64,000 nt of DNA from Streptomyces sp. ISL-1 (GTDB taxonomy: Bacteria > Actinomycetota > Actinomycetes > Streptomycetales > Streptomycetaceae): contig NZ_JAGGOI010000002.1 in the NCBI RefSeq assembly GCF_018614585.1, forward strand, positions 16,880-80,879. Direction: 5' to 3'. The notes under the pieces are model-generated. The model had not been told where the DNA came from. It did not search any database and saw nothing but the letters and a program-made list of their open reading frames with translations. Made by a program: the position numbers and the translations under genes. Of the stretch, positions 16,846 through 26,153 are shown one piece after another (the first letter of the stretch is position 1; each line of letters opens with the position of its first letter).

Positions 16846-16941
16846 GGTGGAAAAGGCTCAGTGCGCTTCCTTCCGATGTCCCCCGTGGCCTTCTTCCTTG
16901 TGGCCTTGGCGAACCGTAGGCGAGGCCGGCATCGGCGCGGT

Positions 16942-16957
16942 CCTGACAGATGTCAGG
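16942..16957. terminator. Perfect short hairpin downstream of lstF
   Basis: CCTGACA-GA-TGTCAGG, a 7-bp stem, 60 bp beyond the lstF stop. Possible operon terminator; short stem, no U-tract. Confidence 0.25.
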
Positions 16958-17017
16958 GGTGCGGAGCCCATGCGCCGGCTCGGGCCGGGCCGAGTGGCGC
17001 GCGGATGACTGCCCGCG

Positions 17018-17701
17018 TCATCGCAGGGCTGTGGCGAGCTCCGGGAGGTAGCCGGCCAGGAAACCCAGGTCGGTGGCGCGGGCGAAGTTCGGGTGGCTGC
17101 GGTGCTGGGGGAGGCGCGCCAGTGCCTTGCGGCCGAAGTAGTCGCCGTCGTCCGCGCCGGTGGGCGGGGTGGGCTCTCCGGCCCAGGCGGGGTCGGCTGC
17201 CACGAGGGGCACACAGCGCTCGAAAAGCTGGTGGCAGGTCTGCAATCCGCGGCGCAGCACCACGTGGTACGGCTCGTCCGGGCCGATTGGATAGGAATTG
17301 GCGGCCAGAGGGGGGCCGGTGTCGATGCCCTCATCCACCTGGTGGAGCGTCGCGGCGAACTCCCGCTCGCCGTGCAGCATCGCGTACACCAGGGCTACTT
17401 CGGGCAGCCCCCGATAGGCAGGCAGCGGGCCGTGGTGGATGTTGAGGATGCGCAGTCCGGTGGACAACACCGGTGTGCGGAAGATCATCCGGTTGTTGAG
17501 CGACCAGACGACGCCGTCCGTGCTGGCGGCGACCAGCTCGGCGGCTACGGAGTTGACGTCCGCGACGGCACGAATGGGAACGTCGGGTCGAGCAGCCTCT
17601 GCGGCGGGGGCAGGGCCGCAGACCAGGTCCACGGGCAGGTTGTGGTCGAGTGTGTGCTGTACGGCGCGCCAGAGCAGCGCGCCCTCTCCGACGAAGATCA
17701 C
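17018..17701 (-). CDS. lstF: Formyltransferase of lipstatin-type pathway
   Basis: 227 aa, GTG start overlapping the lstE stop by four bases (GTGA), so translationally coupled. The fold is that of methionyl-tRNA formyltransferase N-terminal domains; the catalytic triad is visible as N87 and H89 in ILNIHHGPLPAYRG and D123 in HQVDEGIDTGP. The tRNA-binding C-terminal domain is absent, which argues for a small-molecule substrate. In lipstatin synthesis the enzyme N-formylates the amino acid (leucine) attached to the beta-lactone chain. Last gene of the operon. The longer open frame upstream to 18214 is a shadow of lstE. Confidence 0.85.
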   Translation of the reverse strand: MIFVGEGALLWRAVQHTLDHNLPVDLVCGPAPAAEAARPDVPIRAVADVNSVAAELVAASTDGVVWSLNNRMIFRTPVLSTGLRILNIHHGPLPAYRGLPEVALVYAMLHGEREFAATLHQVDEGIDTGPPLAANSYPIGPDEPYHVVLRRGLQTCHQLFERCVPLVAADPAWAGEPTPPTGADDGDYFGRKALARLPQHRSHPNFARATDLGFLAGYLPELATALR

Positions 17702-20700
17702 GACGTGCTCCGCAGCGCCTCGACGGTCTCGACGACTCGGCCGAGCGTCAGATTCTCGCTGAGGGAGCCGAGCTGGGCCAGGAACTGCTGCTCCGCGGCT
17801 CGGCTCAAGAGCTCTTCGCCGAGTGCGGCCAGCATTTCCAGGACGGCGAGTGAGTCGCCGCCGAGCGCATGGAAGTCGGACGAGGAATCGAGGTCCGTGG
17901 TTTCGCACTGCAGGATGCGGGCCCAGATCTCGGCCGTCACCGCTGCGGTGCCGGGTCCCGGACCGTTCCCGGCCGCTGGAGGCCTCGGGCCCGCGGGGGG
18001 CGTTGCCGGGACCTTCTCCGGCTCCACCGGCGCATGGTCGAAAGGATTTGGCAACGCATTGCGATCCGTCTTGCCGCTGGCGGTCTCCGGCAGCCCGGAG
18101 ACCGCGCGTACGACCGAGGGCACCAGGTGGGACGGCAACGACTGCTCCAGCTCCGCCCGTACGGCTGCCTCGTCGAAGGCAGCCGCACCCTCGGCCGGCA
18201 CCACGAAGGCGCACAGAGCTGGCGTGCCGGTGTCGGGCCGGGGGCGGGCGACCACCGCGGCCTGTGCGATGTCCGGCAGAGCGGTGAGCGCTGCCTCGAC
18301 CTCGCCCGGCTCGACCCGGTGACCGCGGATCTTCACCTGGGAGTCGATCCGGCCCGCGTACTCGAGTTGCCCGTCGGGCAGGCGGAGCACCAGGTCGCCG
18401 GTGCGGTAGGCGCGTCGGCCGTCCGTGAGGTAGACGAATCGGTCGGCTGTCAGGTCGGGGCGGCCGAGGTATCCGCGGGCCAGCTGAACGCCGGTCACAT
18501 GGAGTTCGCCGAGCTCGCCGTCCGGGACTTCGTTCCCCCGCTCGTCCAGTACCGCCACGGAGGTGCGGTGCACCGGTACTCCGATCGGCGCGGACGGGCG
18601 TGCGGTGTCGTCGCCGACGACGGCGACGGTGCAGGCCACCGTTGCTTCGGTGGGACCGTAGATGTTGACGAACAGACAGTCAGGTCCGAAGGCCGCGCGT
18701 GCCCGGCTGCTGCCAGCCGCGGTGAGGTTCTCGCCGCCGACCTGGAGGGCCCGGATGCCCGTGGGGCGGATGCCGAGGCGTGCGGCGAGGTCGAGGTGGG
18801 TCGGCGTCATCCCGAGCGTGTTGGCCTGCCGTCCGGAGAACATCTCGCGCAGCTTGAGGTGGTCGAGTTCGCCGGGCACCGGTACGACGGCGCCGCCGTG
18901 CAGCAGGGGCGGGAAGATCTGCATGATCGAGAGGTCGAAGCCGGGGGAGAAGGAGTACGCGGCCCGGGTCTCTTCGTCGCACCGCATGAACGGGGATATC
19001 CAGCCGACGACGTTGGTCAGGCTGCGGTGCTCGATCTGTACGCCCTTGGGCTTGCCGGTGGACCCCGAGGTGTAGATGACGTACGCCAGATCGTCCGGGC
19101 CGGGAGCGGCAGCGGTGAGGGCCGCTCGCTGGTGCTCGTCGACGGTCGCGTCGTCGCTCGCGATGTCCTCGAGGAGGATCGTCGTGCAGTCGCCTCCCTC
19201 CGCCTTGGCGCACGCGGTCGTCTCCGTGAGACAGAAGCGGACCTGCGCGTCGTGCAGCAGCTCCTCGACCCGGCGCGCCGGATTGCGTACGTCGATGGGC
19301 AGAAAGGCCGCGCCGGCTTTGAGAACGCCCCAGACTCCGGCCAGGCCGAGTGCCGAGCGGTCCGCCAGGACACCGACGACGTCGCCGCGCCCGACTCCAC
19401 GGGAGAGCAGTTCGGCCGCGACGGCGTCGGAGCGGCGGTCCAGCTCCGCGTACGACCAATGCAGGTTGTCGCCGAGCACAGCGGGCGCGTCCGGACGGCG
19501 GGCGGCCCGCGCACGGAACAGCTGCAGCACTGTGGTGTCCGGCGAAGGAAGCCCGCCGGGGCCGGGTGCAAGCAGGAGTTCGGCCGCGCCGGGCTCCCGC
19601 GGCGGTGCCACGAGCGGTGCGTATGGGGCCGGGAGGGCTGTGCCCAGTGCGGAGTCGATGCGGTCCAGCAGCTCCTCGCAGCGCTCGCCGACGTCCGCCG
19701 CCCCGCGGGCGGAGATCACCAGCTCGGTGTGCTCGGGCAGTTCCAGCAGCGCGATGCTGACCGGAATCAGGGGCGCATGCACCGGAAGGGCGTACACGCT
19801 CGTCGCGGTGAACTCCCCGGCGCTGAAATCCTCCGGCACCAGCCGGCCGGCGTTGGACACGATGGCCGACGTCAGATACCGGTGCCGTGCCGTAGTGGCG
19901 GCGCGCGAGGCGCGAACCAATGCTGCGGCTGCGGGCAGTGGCAGGCGGGCCAGGGCAGCTTCCGCCCCGGCCGCCAGTTCCTGCCGGGAGGCCAGCGCTT
20001 TGAGCAACCGTCGGTGGACCGCATCCGTGCCCTGGCCGGCCGGGATGTCGAGGAACACCGGCAGGGCCAGATTGGCTGTCGACGACACGCCGGGAGCGTG
20101 ACGCCGCAGATCCACCGGGACCATGATCCGGGCGGCGGAGCCTGCCACGGCTCTGGCAACCGCGGCCGCCACCTTCGCGGCCAACGCCGCGTGCCGACCT
20201 GGGAGCGTACGCCGCCGCCATACCGAGCCGTTCCCCGGGCGGCCGCCCAGCGGCGAGCGCTGGTCGAGCCCGAGGCGAGGCCGCTGACCGGTCCGGCCCA
20301 CCGCATCCAGCAGCGCGTAGTCGGCCAGCGAGTCGGCGGCGCCGTGGAGCGGTTCGCCGCGCAGAGCGCGGAACACCTCGGCGGCCCAGATCACCGTGCC
20401 CTTGAGGTCCATCACGGCGTGGGAGGCGCGGAAGACCACGGTGCTCGGTTCGCCGATGAGCAGCAGCACTTCGCAGCCCGGGCGGCCTTCCGACTCGGCC
20501 AACGGGCCGGTGAGCTCCGGCAGGCCCGTGAACGTCGTGCGGTCGAAGCCCCTTCCCTCGGCGACCACGACCCGGGCCGGACGTCCGCTGTCGACCCACA
20601 TCCTGCCGCGGCGCACCAGCCGCGAGCCCGGGCAGGACGCCGAGGCCTCGGCCACGGCCCGGCTCAGGGCCAGGGCGTCGATCGGCCCGGCGCCCTCGAC

Positions 20701-20844
20701 GACCAGCTGGAGCACCAGCAGCTCACCCAGCCGGGCAGCGGCCAGATAGGACCACTCGGTCGCAGAGACAGGCCGGCGGAAGGCGGCCGTGCCGCGAGGA
20801 CCGGTCCCGGCGCCGCTGCCCGAGGCGACATGCTGCGCGGTCAT
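17698..20844 (-). CDS. lstE: NRPS (C-A-T) of lipstatin-type pathway
   Basis: 1048 aa, ATG 20844, ribosome site in the end of lstD. Domains: condensation-like ~1-430 with SHAVMDLKG at 141-149 (one His plus the Asp of HHxxxDG kept); adenylation ~450-930 with YTSGSTGKPKG, FDLSIMQIFPPLLHGG, NIYGPTEATVA, YRTGDL and GRIDSQVKIRGHR; thiolation domain with LGGDS, Ser about 998. No thioesterase. It should activate one amino acid and esterify it to the beta-hydroxyl of the lipid. Aligning by eye with GrsA gives pocket residues D-L-M-G-Q-G-I-V-A, which I cannot assign confidently to leucine or valine. Confidence 0.87.
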   Translation of the reverse strand: MTAQHVASGSGAGTGPRGTAAFRRPVSATEWSYLAAARLGELLVLQLVVEGAGPIDALALSRAVAEASASCPGSRLVRRGRMWVDSGRPARVVVAEGRGFDRTTFTGLPELTGPLAESEGRPGCEVLLLIGEPSTVVFRASHAVMDLKGTVIWAAEVFRALRGEPLHGAADSLADYALLDAVGRTGQRPRLGLDQRSPLGGRPGNGSVWRRRTLPGRHAALAAKVAAAVARAVAGSAARIMVPVDLRRHAPGVSSTANLALPVFLDIPAGQGTDAVHRRLLKALASRQELAAGAEAALARLPLPAAAALVRASRAATTARHRYLTSAIVSNAGRLVPEDFSAGEFTATSVYALPVHAPLIPVSIALLELPEHTELVISARGAADVGERCEELLDRIDSALGTALPAPYAPLVAPPREPGAAELLLAPGPGGLPSPDTTVLQLFRARAARRPDAPAVLGDNLHWSYAELDRRSDAVAAELLSRGVGRGDVVGVLADRSALGLAGVWGVLKAGAAFLPIDVRNPARRVEELLHDAQVRFCLTETTACAKAEGGDCTTILLEDIASDDATVDEHQRAALTAAAPGPDDLAYVIYTSGSTGKPKGVQIEHRSLTNVVGWISPFMRCDEETRAAYSFSPGFDLSIMQIFPPLLHGGAVVPVPGELDHLKLREMFSGRQANTLGMTPTHLDLAARLGIRPTGIRALQVGGENLTAAGSSRARAAFGPDCLFVNIYGPTEATVACTVAVVGDDTARPSAPIGVPVHRTSVAVLDERGNEVPDGELGELHVTGVQLARGYLGRPDLTADRFVYLTDGRRAYRTGDLVLRLPDGQLEYAGRIDSQVKIRGHRVEPGEVEAALTALPDIAQAAVVARPRPDTGTPALCAFVVPAEGAAAFDEAAVRAELEQSLPSHLVPSVVRAVSGLPETASGKTDRNALPNPFDHAPVEPEKVPATPPAGPRPPAAGNGPGPGTAAVTAEIWARILQCETTDLDSSSDFHALGGDSLAVLEMLAALGEELLSRAAEQQFLAQLGSLSENLTLGRVVETVEALRSTS

Positions 20845-20846
20845 GA

Positions 20847-21881
20847 CTACTTCACCTTCCTGACGAACTCGTTGACGCCGCCGATGCTGTCGATCCACGC
20901 TTCCAGCTGCGCCATCCCGGCGTCGTGGTCCACCAGCGGCGGGGTCAGATCCCGCCGCGCCGCTGACGTGTCGTACGTCGCCGAACGGGTCAACAGGGCC
21001 AGCGTGTACCGGGAGAGCGGCGGCGAGGAGTGCTTGGCCAGCGGCGGCAATTTCCAGACCATGTCCGCCGTGAACGCGAGCGCGCGCAGCAGGCCGTGGG
21101 AGACCTGCTTGGTCGGGGGCTTGCCGCCGAACCGCTCGGCGAGGAGGGCGAGCATGCTCCAGATCTCCACCGGCTGCTGGTCGGCGATGAAGTACGCCCG
21201 GCCGCCGACTCCGTCGGCACGCGCCGCCCGTACACAGGCGTCGGCGGCGTTCTCGCAGTAGCACAGCGAGGCGTACACCCGCCTGCCGCCGGAGAGATCG
21301 GGCAGGCTGCCCGTCATCATCTTCGCGATCAGCCGCGGCATGAAGCCGGAGTGGTCACGCGGACCCCACACGGCTCGGGGGCGCAGTGCGACGGTGGTGA
21401 AGTCCGTACGGTCCGCGGCCAGCACCAGGGGTTCCGCGGCGGCCTTGGTCTCCGAGTAGAGATTGAGGTGGCGTGCGGGGAAGGGCTCGCTCTCGTCGAT
21501 GTCGAGCTGGTCGCCGCCGCGAATGCCCATCAGCGCGCTGGGGCTGCTGATGAACACGAAGCGTCGTGCCCCGGCTGCCCGGGCCGTCGACAGGAGGCGT
21601 TTGGTGCCCGCGACGTTCTCGTCCCAGAACTGGGCTCGGGTACCCCTGTCGGTGACCCGGGCCGCACTGTGGTGCACGACGTCGATGCCGTCCATCGCCT
21701 GGCGCAGGGAGGCGGCGTCGCGGAGATCTCCGTACGCGAACTCGACACCGGGAACAGTGCGCAGATAGCTCAGATCGCTCTCTTCGCGTACGAGTACCCG
21801 CACGTCGTCGCCGACGCGTACGCAGGCGTCGACGATGTGGCTGCCCAGGAACCCGGACGCGCCCGTCACCAGTGCCTTCAC
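20847..21881 (-). CDS. lstD: 3-beta-HSD/OleD-like NAD(P)H-dependent reductase
   Basis: 344 aa, GTG start at 21881 overlapping the lstC stop (GTGA). Rossmann motif GASGFLG at 7-13; catalytic Y142xxxK146 in NLYSETKAA; 3-beta-hydroxysteroid dehydrogenase/isomerase-type. In the OleABCD and lipstatin schemes this enzyme reduces the beta-keto group of the condensed 2-alkyl-3-ketoacid to the hydroxyl before lactonisation. The open frame continues to 22118, but that part overlaps lstC and lacks the Rossmann start. Confidence 0.87.
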   Translation of the reverse strand: MKALVTGASGFLGSHIVDACVRVGDDVRVLVREESDLSYLRTVPGVEFAYGDLRDAASLRQAMDGIDVVHHSAARVTDRGTRAQFWDENVAGTKRLLSTARAAGARRFVFISSPSALMGIRGGDQLDIDESEPFPARHLNLYSETKAAAEPLVLAADRTDFTTVALRPRAVWGPRDHSGFMPRLIAKMMTGSLPDLSGGRRVYASLCYCENAADACVRAARADGVGGRAYFIADQQPVEIWSMLALLAERFGGKPPTKQVSHGLLRALAFTADMVWKLPPLAKHSSPPLSRYTLALLTRSATYDTSAARRDLTPPLVDHDAGMAQLEAWIDSIGGVNEFVRKVK

Positions 21882-23842
21882 GCGGCAACACCCTTCGTCT
21901 TGCTGCTGCGCCGACGCCACCACGTGGCTCCGAACACCATCGTGAGCGCGGCCGTCGCCCATGGCCTGCGCCCGGTGGCGAGTTCCTGCTCCGCGCGCAG
22001 CGCGGACGGTATCTGGACCGCATGGACGACGACGCTGAGGAAGGCGTCGACCCACCACAGCGCGGTCAGCGCCGCATGGTCCCAGGGCAGCAGAGGCCAG
22101 GCCGCCAGGTAGGCCCATCCGAGCAGCGGGACGGCGCGCAGCGCCTGGTCGGCGCCGGACGGGCGGCGGCTTCCGGTGAGCTGGGACTCGGCCCAGCCGG
22201 CCAGCAGCTCCCGGCGGATCTTGGCGTTGTGGCGGATGTCCACGGGGAAGGCGGGGTGGGGCAGGAAGTCGTCGATCGTCTTGGTCACCGGGTTGTTCGC
22301 GCCCAAGGCGCGCAACTCACTCTCGATCCGGGGCCAGTGCCCCCGCTCGGCGCCGGGCGCGAGCTCCACGCACAGCACAGGTCGCTGCTCTCCGTGCGGG
22401 CCGAAGCCCACCAGCGCTGTGCGCTTGACCTGCGGATGGGTGGTGAAGACGCCTTCGCAGCGCACCGTGTGCAGGTCGCCGCTCGAGGTGCGGACGCGGT
22501 GGCTCTTGCGTCCGCAGAACCAGATGCGCCCCTCACGGTCCAGCCATCCGACGTCACCGGTGCGGTGCCAACGACGTTCGCCGTCCTGGATCTTGTGCTC
22601 GGCGTCGGCCTGGGACGACTGGAAGTAGCGCGGACTGACCGCCTGGCCGCTGACGACGATCTCGCCTATTACTCCTTCTCCCACGGGCAGTTGGGGCGTC
22701 CAGCGGGGGACCGGCCGGTCGCTGACCTCGATGGTGCGCACCGATGTGCCGGGTGCGGGCCGGCCCACGCAGACACCCATGCCCTCAGCCGGGCCGTCGG
22801 CCGGCCCGGCCAGTGCCTCCCTGCTCTCGACAAGTGCCATCGGCAGCGCTTCGGTCGACCCGTAGGTGCTGAACACGCGTGCCTCACCGGGCAGTACGGC
22901 GCGCAGCGCGCTCATCAGCTCGGGGCTCACCGGAGCGCCACCGGAGACGACCATGCGCAGCGACGGCACCCGGGCGTCGGACTCCGCCAGATGGGCCGAG
23001 AGCGGGCCCAGCAGTGCGGGGGAGGCGAACATGGCGTTCACATCGAAGCGTTGGATCGCGTCGGTCAGCAGCGCGGGGTCGGCGGCGCCGACCCGGCCCA
23101 TGTTCATCTTCGGCACCACCACCGTGCGGCCCGCCGCGAGGTCGAACACACCCATCAGCGGCAGGGTGAGAAGGGTGGTGGTCATGTCGGCGGTGAAGTG
23201 CCCGCTCTCGACGCCGTACGCCATTCCCTGCAGCATGCCGACGGTGATCTCGACCGGCTTGGCCGGGCCGGTACTGCCGGTGGTGTAGCCGATCAGCGCG
23301 AGATCGTCCGGTCCGGACTCCAGCGGAGGAAGGTGCGGCAGGCCTGCACCGAGGGCGGTCAGCTCCTCGAGTCCGGCGCCGTTCTTCTGGCGCACCTTGA
23401 TCACGCTCTGCACTCCGGCGAAGGCACGCGGGCGCAGGCGCCGGAGGATGTGCGCGGACGGTACGCCGATGAAGGCCCGGACACGCACCCGGTGGATGCA
23501 GTCCAGCATGCGGCCCAGCCCCATGCCGGGATCGACCACCACCGGAACCGCGCCGATGTGCATCAACGCGAAGACCAGGGTGAGCAAGTCGGCCCCAGGA
23601 GTCACCAGCAGGGCCGTACGGGTACCGCGGCCGATGCCGTGCCCCTTGAGACCGGTGGCGCACGCGGTGACCTTGGCGGCGAGCTCGGCGTAGTCGACCG
23701 AGGCATAGCCGGGCCGGCCGGCCGACTCCAGCCGGTCGTCCGGATGGATGACGGCTGCCTTGTCGGGCGTACGGACGGCGTGCCAGGCGAGGAGTTCGGC
23801 CAGGAACGCGTCCCGGCGCAGTCCGGTCGTGGTGCCGGGCAT
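21878..23842 (-). CDS. lstC: OleC/LstC-type AMP-forming ligase, beta-lactone synthetase candidate
   Basis: 654 aa, ATG 23842 sharing one base with the lstB stop (TGATG). ANL-superfamily motifs: GYTTGSTGPAKPV near 185-197, STYGSTEALPMA, HRTGDVGWLD and, near residue 550, HNAKIRRELLAGW. OleC enzymes adenylate the beta-hydroxy acid to drive beta-lactone formation. About 85 C-terminal residues extend beyond the usual OleC length and contain hydrophobic stretches (LLGWAYLAAWPLLPW, LTALWWVDAFLSVVVHAV), suggesting membrane association close to its lipid substrate. The extension and gene order match the lipstatin operon layout. Confidence 0.87.
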   Translation of the reverse strand: MPGTTTGLRRDAFLAELLAWHAVRTPDKAAVIHPDDRLESAGRPGYASVDYAELAAKVTACATGLKGHGIGRGTRTALLVTPGADLLTLVFALMHIGAVPVVVDPGMGLGRMLDCIHRVRVRAFIGVPSAHILRRLRPRAFAGVQSVIKVRQKNGAGLEELTALGAGLPHLPPLESGPDDLALIGYTTGSTGPAKPVEITVGMLQGMAYGVESGHFTADMTTTLLTLPLMGVFDLAAGRTVVVPKMNMGRVGAADPALLTDAIQRFDVNAMFASPALLGPLSAHLAESDARVPSLRMVVSGGAPVSPELMSALRAVLPGEARVFSTYGSTEALPMALVESREALAGPADGPAEGMGVCVGRPAPGTSVRTIEVSDRPVPRWTPQLPVGEGVIGEIVVSGQAVSPRYFQSSQADAEHKIQDGERRWHRTGDVGWLDREGRIWFCGRKSHRVRTSSGDLHTVRCEGVFTTHPQVKRTALVGFGPHGEQRPVLCVELAPGAERGHWPRIESELRALGANNPVTKTIDDFLPHPAFPVDIRHNAKIRRELLAGWAESQLTGSRRPSGADQALRAVPLLGWAYLAAWPLLPWDHAALTALWWVDAFLSVVVHAVQIPSALRAEQELATGRRPWATAALTMVFGATWWRRRSSKTKGVAA

Positions 23843-24792
23843 CAGCGCGCGGCTCCCTCGGCGTCGCCGGTCAGGTCGTAGAGCGAGGCTGCCGAGCTTA
23901 GCCCCGCGCCGACGGCGAGGAAGAGGAGCCGGTCATGGCCCGCGAGCCTGCCCGCGTCCTGTGCCTGTCGGAAGCCGTAGGCCAGTGCCGACGTGTGCGG
24001 GTCGCCCTTGACGCCTTCGACGGTGACGGCGGCATCGGATGCCAGGCCCAGGCGCTTGGCGAGGCGGGACGCGAAGTCGGGCGACGGCTGGGAGGTGATG
24101 AGCAGCGTGCGGTCGAGGGCGGCCGCCGGCGCCGCGGCGGCGTCCGTGCCGTACTCGGCTGCCAGAGCGCCGTGCACCGAGTCGACGGCCAGATCGAGCA
24201 TCCGCTCCAGTACGCCGCCGTCGCGGTCGACGGCGATGGTGTTCCGGCCCTCGGAGCCGGCCTCGTTCAGCGGTATGTATCCGTTGACGCCGTGCGCGCC
24301 CGGCAGCGACCGGTGGTGCACCCGGCCGAAGCCCCGGGCGTCGTCGCTGCGCTCCAGCAGCAGTGCCGCGCCTGTGCTCGCGTACGGGAACTCGGCGGTG
24401 CCCGCCCTGGTCGGGTCCATCGAGGGGTGCGTGTCGGCCGAGACCACCAGCACCCGGCGGGCACTGCCGACTGCCAGCAGCGAACCGCCGGCCTGGACGG
24501 CGTTGAGCACACCGCAGGCGCCGTTCATCAGGTCGAACGAGAACGCGGCCTGCCTGTCGATGTCATGCAGGTAGTCCAGGTTGATGCCGATGCGCTTCTG
24601 GATGAGCGCGGCGACGGACGGCTCGGAGATGTTGGAGTCGCGGTAGACGCCGACGTTGATCAGAACGTCGACGTCCGCGGGCGTGAGCCCGGCCTGCTGG
24701 AGGCAGGCGCTGCCGGCCGATGCCGCGTACCCGATCGCGCTGCCGGCGTCGTCGGACGGGCTGAGTGCGGTGGAGGTGATGACGGTGGCCAT
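23842..24792 (-). CDS. lstB: KAS III/OleA-like subunit B
   Basis: 316 aa, ATG 24792, with CTGGAGG of the lstA 3' end as ribosome site. Thiolase-fold beta-ketoacyl synthase III: Cys93 in MNGACGVLNAVQAGG, DTHPSMDP, and a C-terminal half with VGAGLSSAASLYDL. It is shorter than LstA. In lipstatin and nocardiolactone pathways two OleA-like proteins form a heterodimer for the non-decarboxylative head-to-head Claisen condensation of two fatty acyl-CoAs. Adjacent, translationally coupled genes fit equal expression of both subunits. Which subunit carries the acyl chain cannot be decided here. Confidence 0.86.
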   Translation of the reverse strand: MATVITSTALSPSDDAGSAIGYAASAGSACLQQAGLTPADVDVLINVGVYRDSNISEPSVAALIQKRIGINLDYLHDIDRQAAFSFDLMNGACGVLNAVQAGGSLLAVGSARRVLVVSADTHPSMDPTRAGTAEFPYASTGAALLLERSDDARGFGRVHHRSLPGAHGVNGYIPLNEAGSEGRNTIAVDRDGGVLERMLDLAVDSVHGALAAEYGTDAAAAPAAALDRTLLITSQPSPDFASRLAKRLGLASDAAVTVEGVKGDPHTSALAYGFRQAQDAGRLAGHDRLLFLAVGAGLSSAASLYDLTGDAEGAAR

Positions 24793-24793
24793 G

Positions 24794-25843
24794 TCATACC
24801 TCCAGGGAGGAGACGGTCGCGGACAGGAAACCGGTCACCACACCCGAGGCGGCGGGCACCAGGAGGATCTTGGATCCCTTGGGTATTCGGCGTTCGGCGA
24901 GTGCCTGGTGCAGGACCAGGTAGTGGGATGTGGTCGCGGTGTTGGCGAACCTCTCGACGACCGACAGCGACTGCGGCATCGGTGTGCCGAAGATGTTCTC
25001 TCCCACGTTGTTCATGAAGTCGATGAACCGGCTGCCGACTTGGTGCTGGACGACGAAGTCGTATCCCTCGTCGGCGAATCGGCGACCGTCGTCGGCCAGC
25101 TTGTCGCGGTGAAAGGTCGGCCACAGCGAGAGGCGGTCCTCGGCGTGCATCATTTGGTTGTTCGTGTACATCGCCAGGTCGCCGGTGTCGTCGCTGGGCA
25201 TGCCCAGACACAGGTGTGAGTACTCCGAGCAGGTCATCAGCTCGATGTCGTGGATGACGTCTGCGTCGTCGGTGGCCCGGTCGACGAGCGCGGCGACGGC
25301 CGAGTCGCCGACGGAGAGGGACGCGAACTGGGGGTCCCGGCTGTCTTCCATCTCGCGCGCGGCGGTGAAGGCGATCGGGGTGATGTGCTCCCCGCTGAGC
25401 ACCAGGCCGTTGCGCACCTCACCGGAGCGGATCATCCGGTCCAGCAGATAGACGCCGGTCATCATGCCCGCGCAGGCGTTGGAGACGTCGAAGTGAATGG
25501 CGCTGGTCGCGCCGAGCTCCTGGGCGATGCGATGGGCGAACGACGGCTCGAACTGGTGGCGTCGGCCGTCTGTCGTGCGGCTGATGGAACAGGAGATGAC
25601 GATGTCGATCTCGTCGGGAGCGTAACGCGAGCGGTCCAGGCAGTCGCGCGCTGCCGAGACTGCCATCGTGAGACAGTCCTCGGGGACGTCGGCGGTGTCG
25701 TCCGCGACGCGGCGCTCGGCCATTCCGGTGATCTTGAAGAGGTCGAATTCCGGTGTTTTCTCCATGCGAGTGAGGAGTTCCGGAGTACTCATGACCGCCG
25801 AGGGGAGATACACCCCGATGGACTCTAAGCGACTGTTGTGCAC
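24794..25843 (-). CDS. lstA: KAS III/OleA-like subunit A
   Basis: 349 aa, first gene of the operon; GTG 25843 preceded by AGGAGAGG. Active-site Cys124 in VSNACAGMMTGVYL; further thiolase-family elements HQVGSRFIDF (His) and NTATTSHYL (Asn/His region) near the C-terminus, as in FabH/OleA. Partner of LstB in condensing two acyl-CoAs (in lipstatin, a C14 diene-hydroxy acyl and a C8 acyl unit, from the literature). A perfect 12-bp palindrome lies 32 bp upstream. Confidence 0.87.
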   Translation of the reverse strand: MHNSRLESIGVYLPSAVMSTPELLTRMEKTPEFDLFKITGMAERRVADDTADVPEDCLTMAVSAARDCLDRSRYAPDEIDIVISCSISRTTDGRRHQFEPSFAHRIAQELGATSAIHFDVSNACAGMMTGVYLLDRMIRSGEVRNGLVLSGEHITPIAFTAAREMEDSRDPQFASLSVGDSAVAALVDRATDDADVIHDIELMTCSEYSHLCLGMPSDDTGDLAMYTNNQMMHAEDRLSLWPTFHRDKLADDGRRFADEGYDFVVQHQVGSRFIDFMNNVGENIFGTPMPQSLSVVERFANTATTSHYLVLHQALAERRIPKGSKILLVPAASGVVTGFLSATVSSLEV

Positions 25844-26102
25844 AAACCTCTCCTGGTGGTTTCTCGTTCATACGGCGCACCGGTGCGGTGGAAAGTGAAT
25901 AGACGTCAGGCGATCTCTATCCGTGCCGTGTTCTTTCCGGTGACGGCCTCAATGAATTCGGCTTCTTTGCCGATCCGGCCTGGTCCCACTTCGGGGAATC
26001 CCGGACATCCGGTGCGCTGCCCGATGACGTTAGCGCACCGCTCGGGTAGGTCTCACACTGCGAGCCTGTGATGATCACCACTCGTCGCTAATGGAGGATT
26101 GC
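25844..26102. promoter_or_regulatory. Promoter region of the lst operon with palindrome 25876-25887
   Basis: The 259 bp between lstA and the small reading frames to the right contain CGCACCGGTGCG, self-complementary over 12 bp, preceded on the plus strand by CATACGG; it only weakly resembles the GBL operators. It is well placed to be a repressor site. A minus-strand stretch ending at 25910 (EAEFIEAVTGKNTARIEIA) looks faintly coding but has no start. On the plus strand, GGAGGA at 26093 precedes GTG 26103, which opens only a 21-codon frame. Confidence 0.4.
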
Positions 26103-26153
26103 CGTGCGTGATGGCCAGAAATTGGCGGCCGAATATGACGGGAAGGTGTCGAC

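Larger units (their letters stand above)
15965..16863 (+). mobile_element. Complete IS5-family insertion sequence
   Basis: 899 bp. Left end CACTGAGCCATTTCCAACCT (15965-15984); the right end (16845-16863), reversed, is CACTGAGCCTTTTCCACCT, so the terminal repeats agree except for one substitution and one indel. One intact transposase lies inside. No convincing target duplication is seen. Confidence 0.8.

Noticed and set aside
17869..21261. 1130-codon plus-strand open frame opposite lstE/lstD
   Set aside because: Shadow of two clear enzyme genes; the translation is low-complexity and Arg/Gly-rich.
24250..24285. CATACC motif inside lstB as a further GBL operator
   Set aside because: It lies within coding sequence and lacks the rest of the shared pattern; probably chance.
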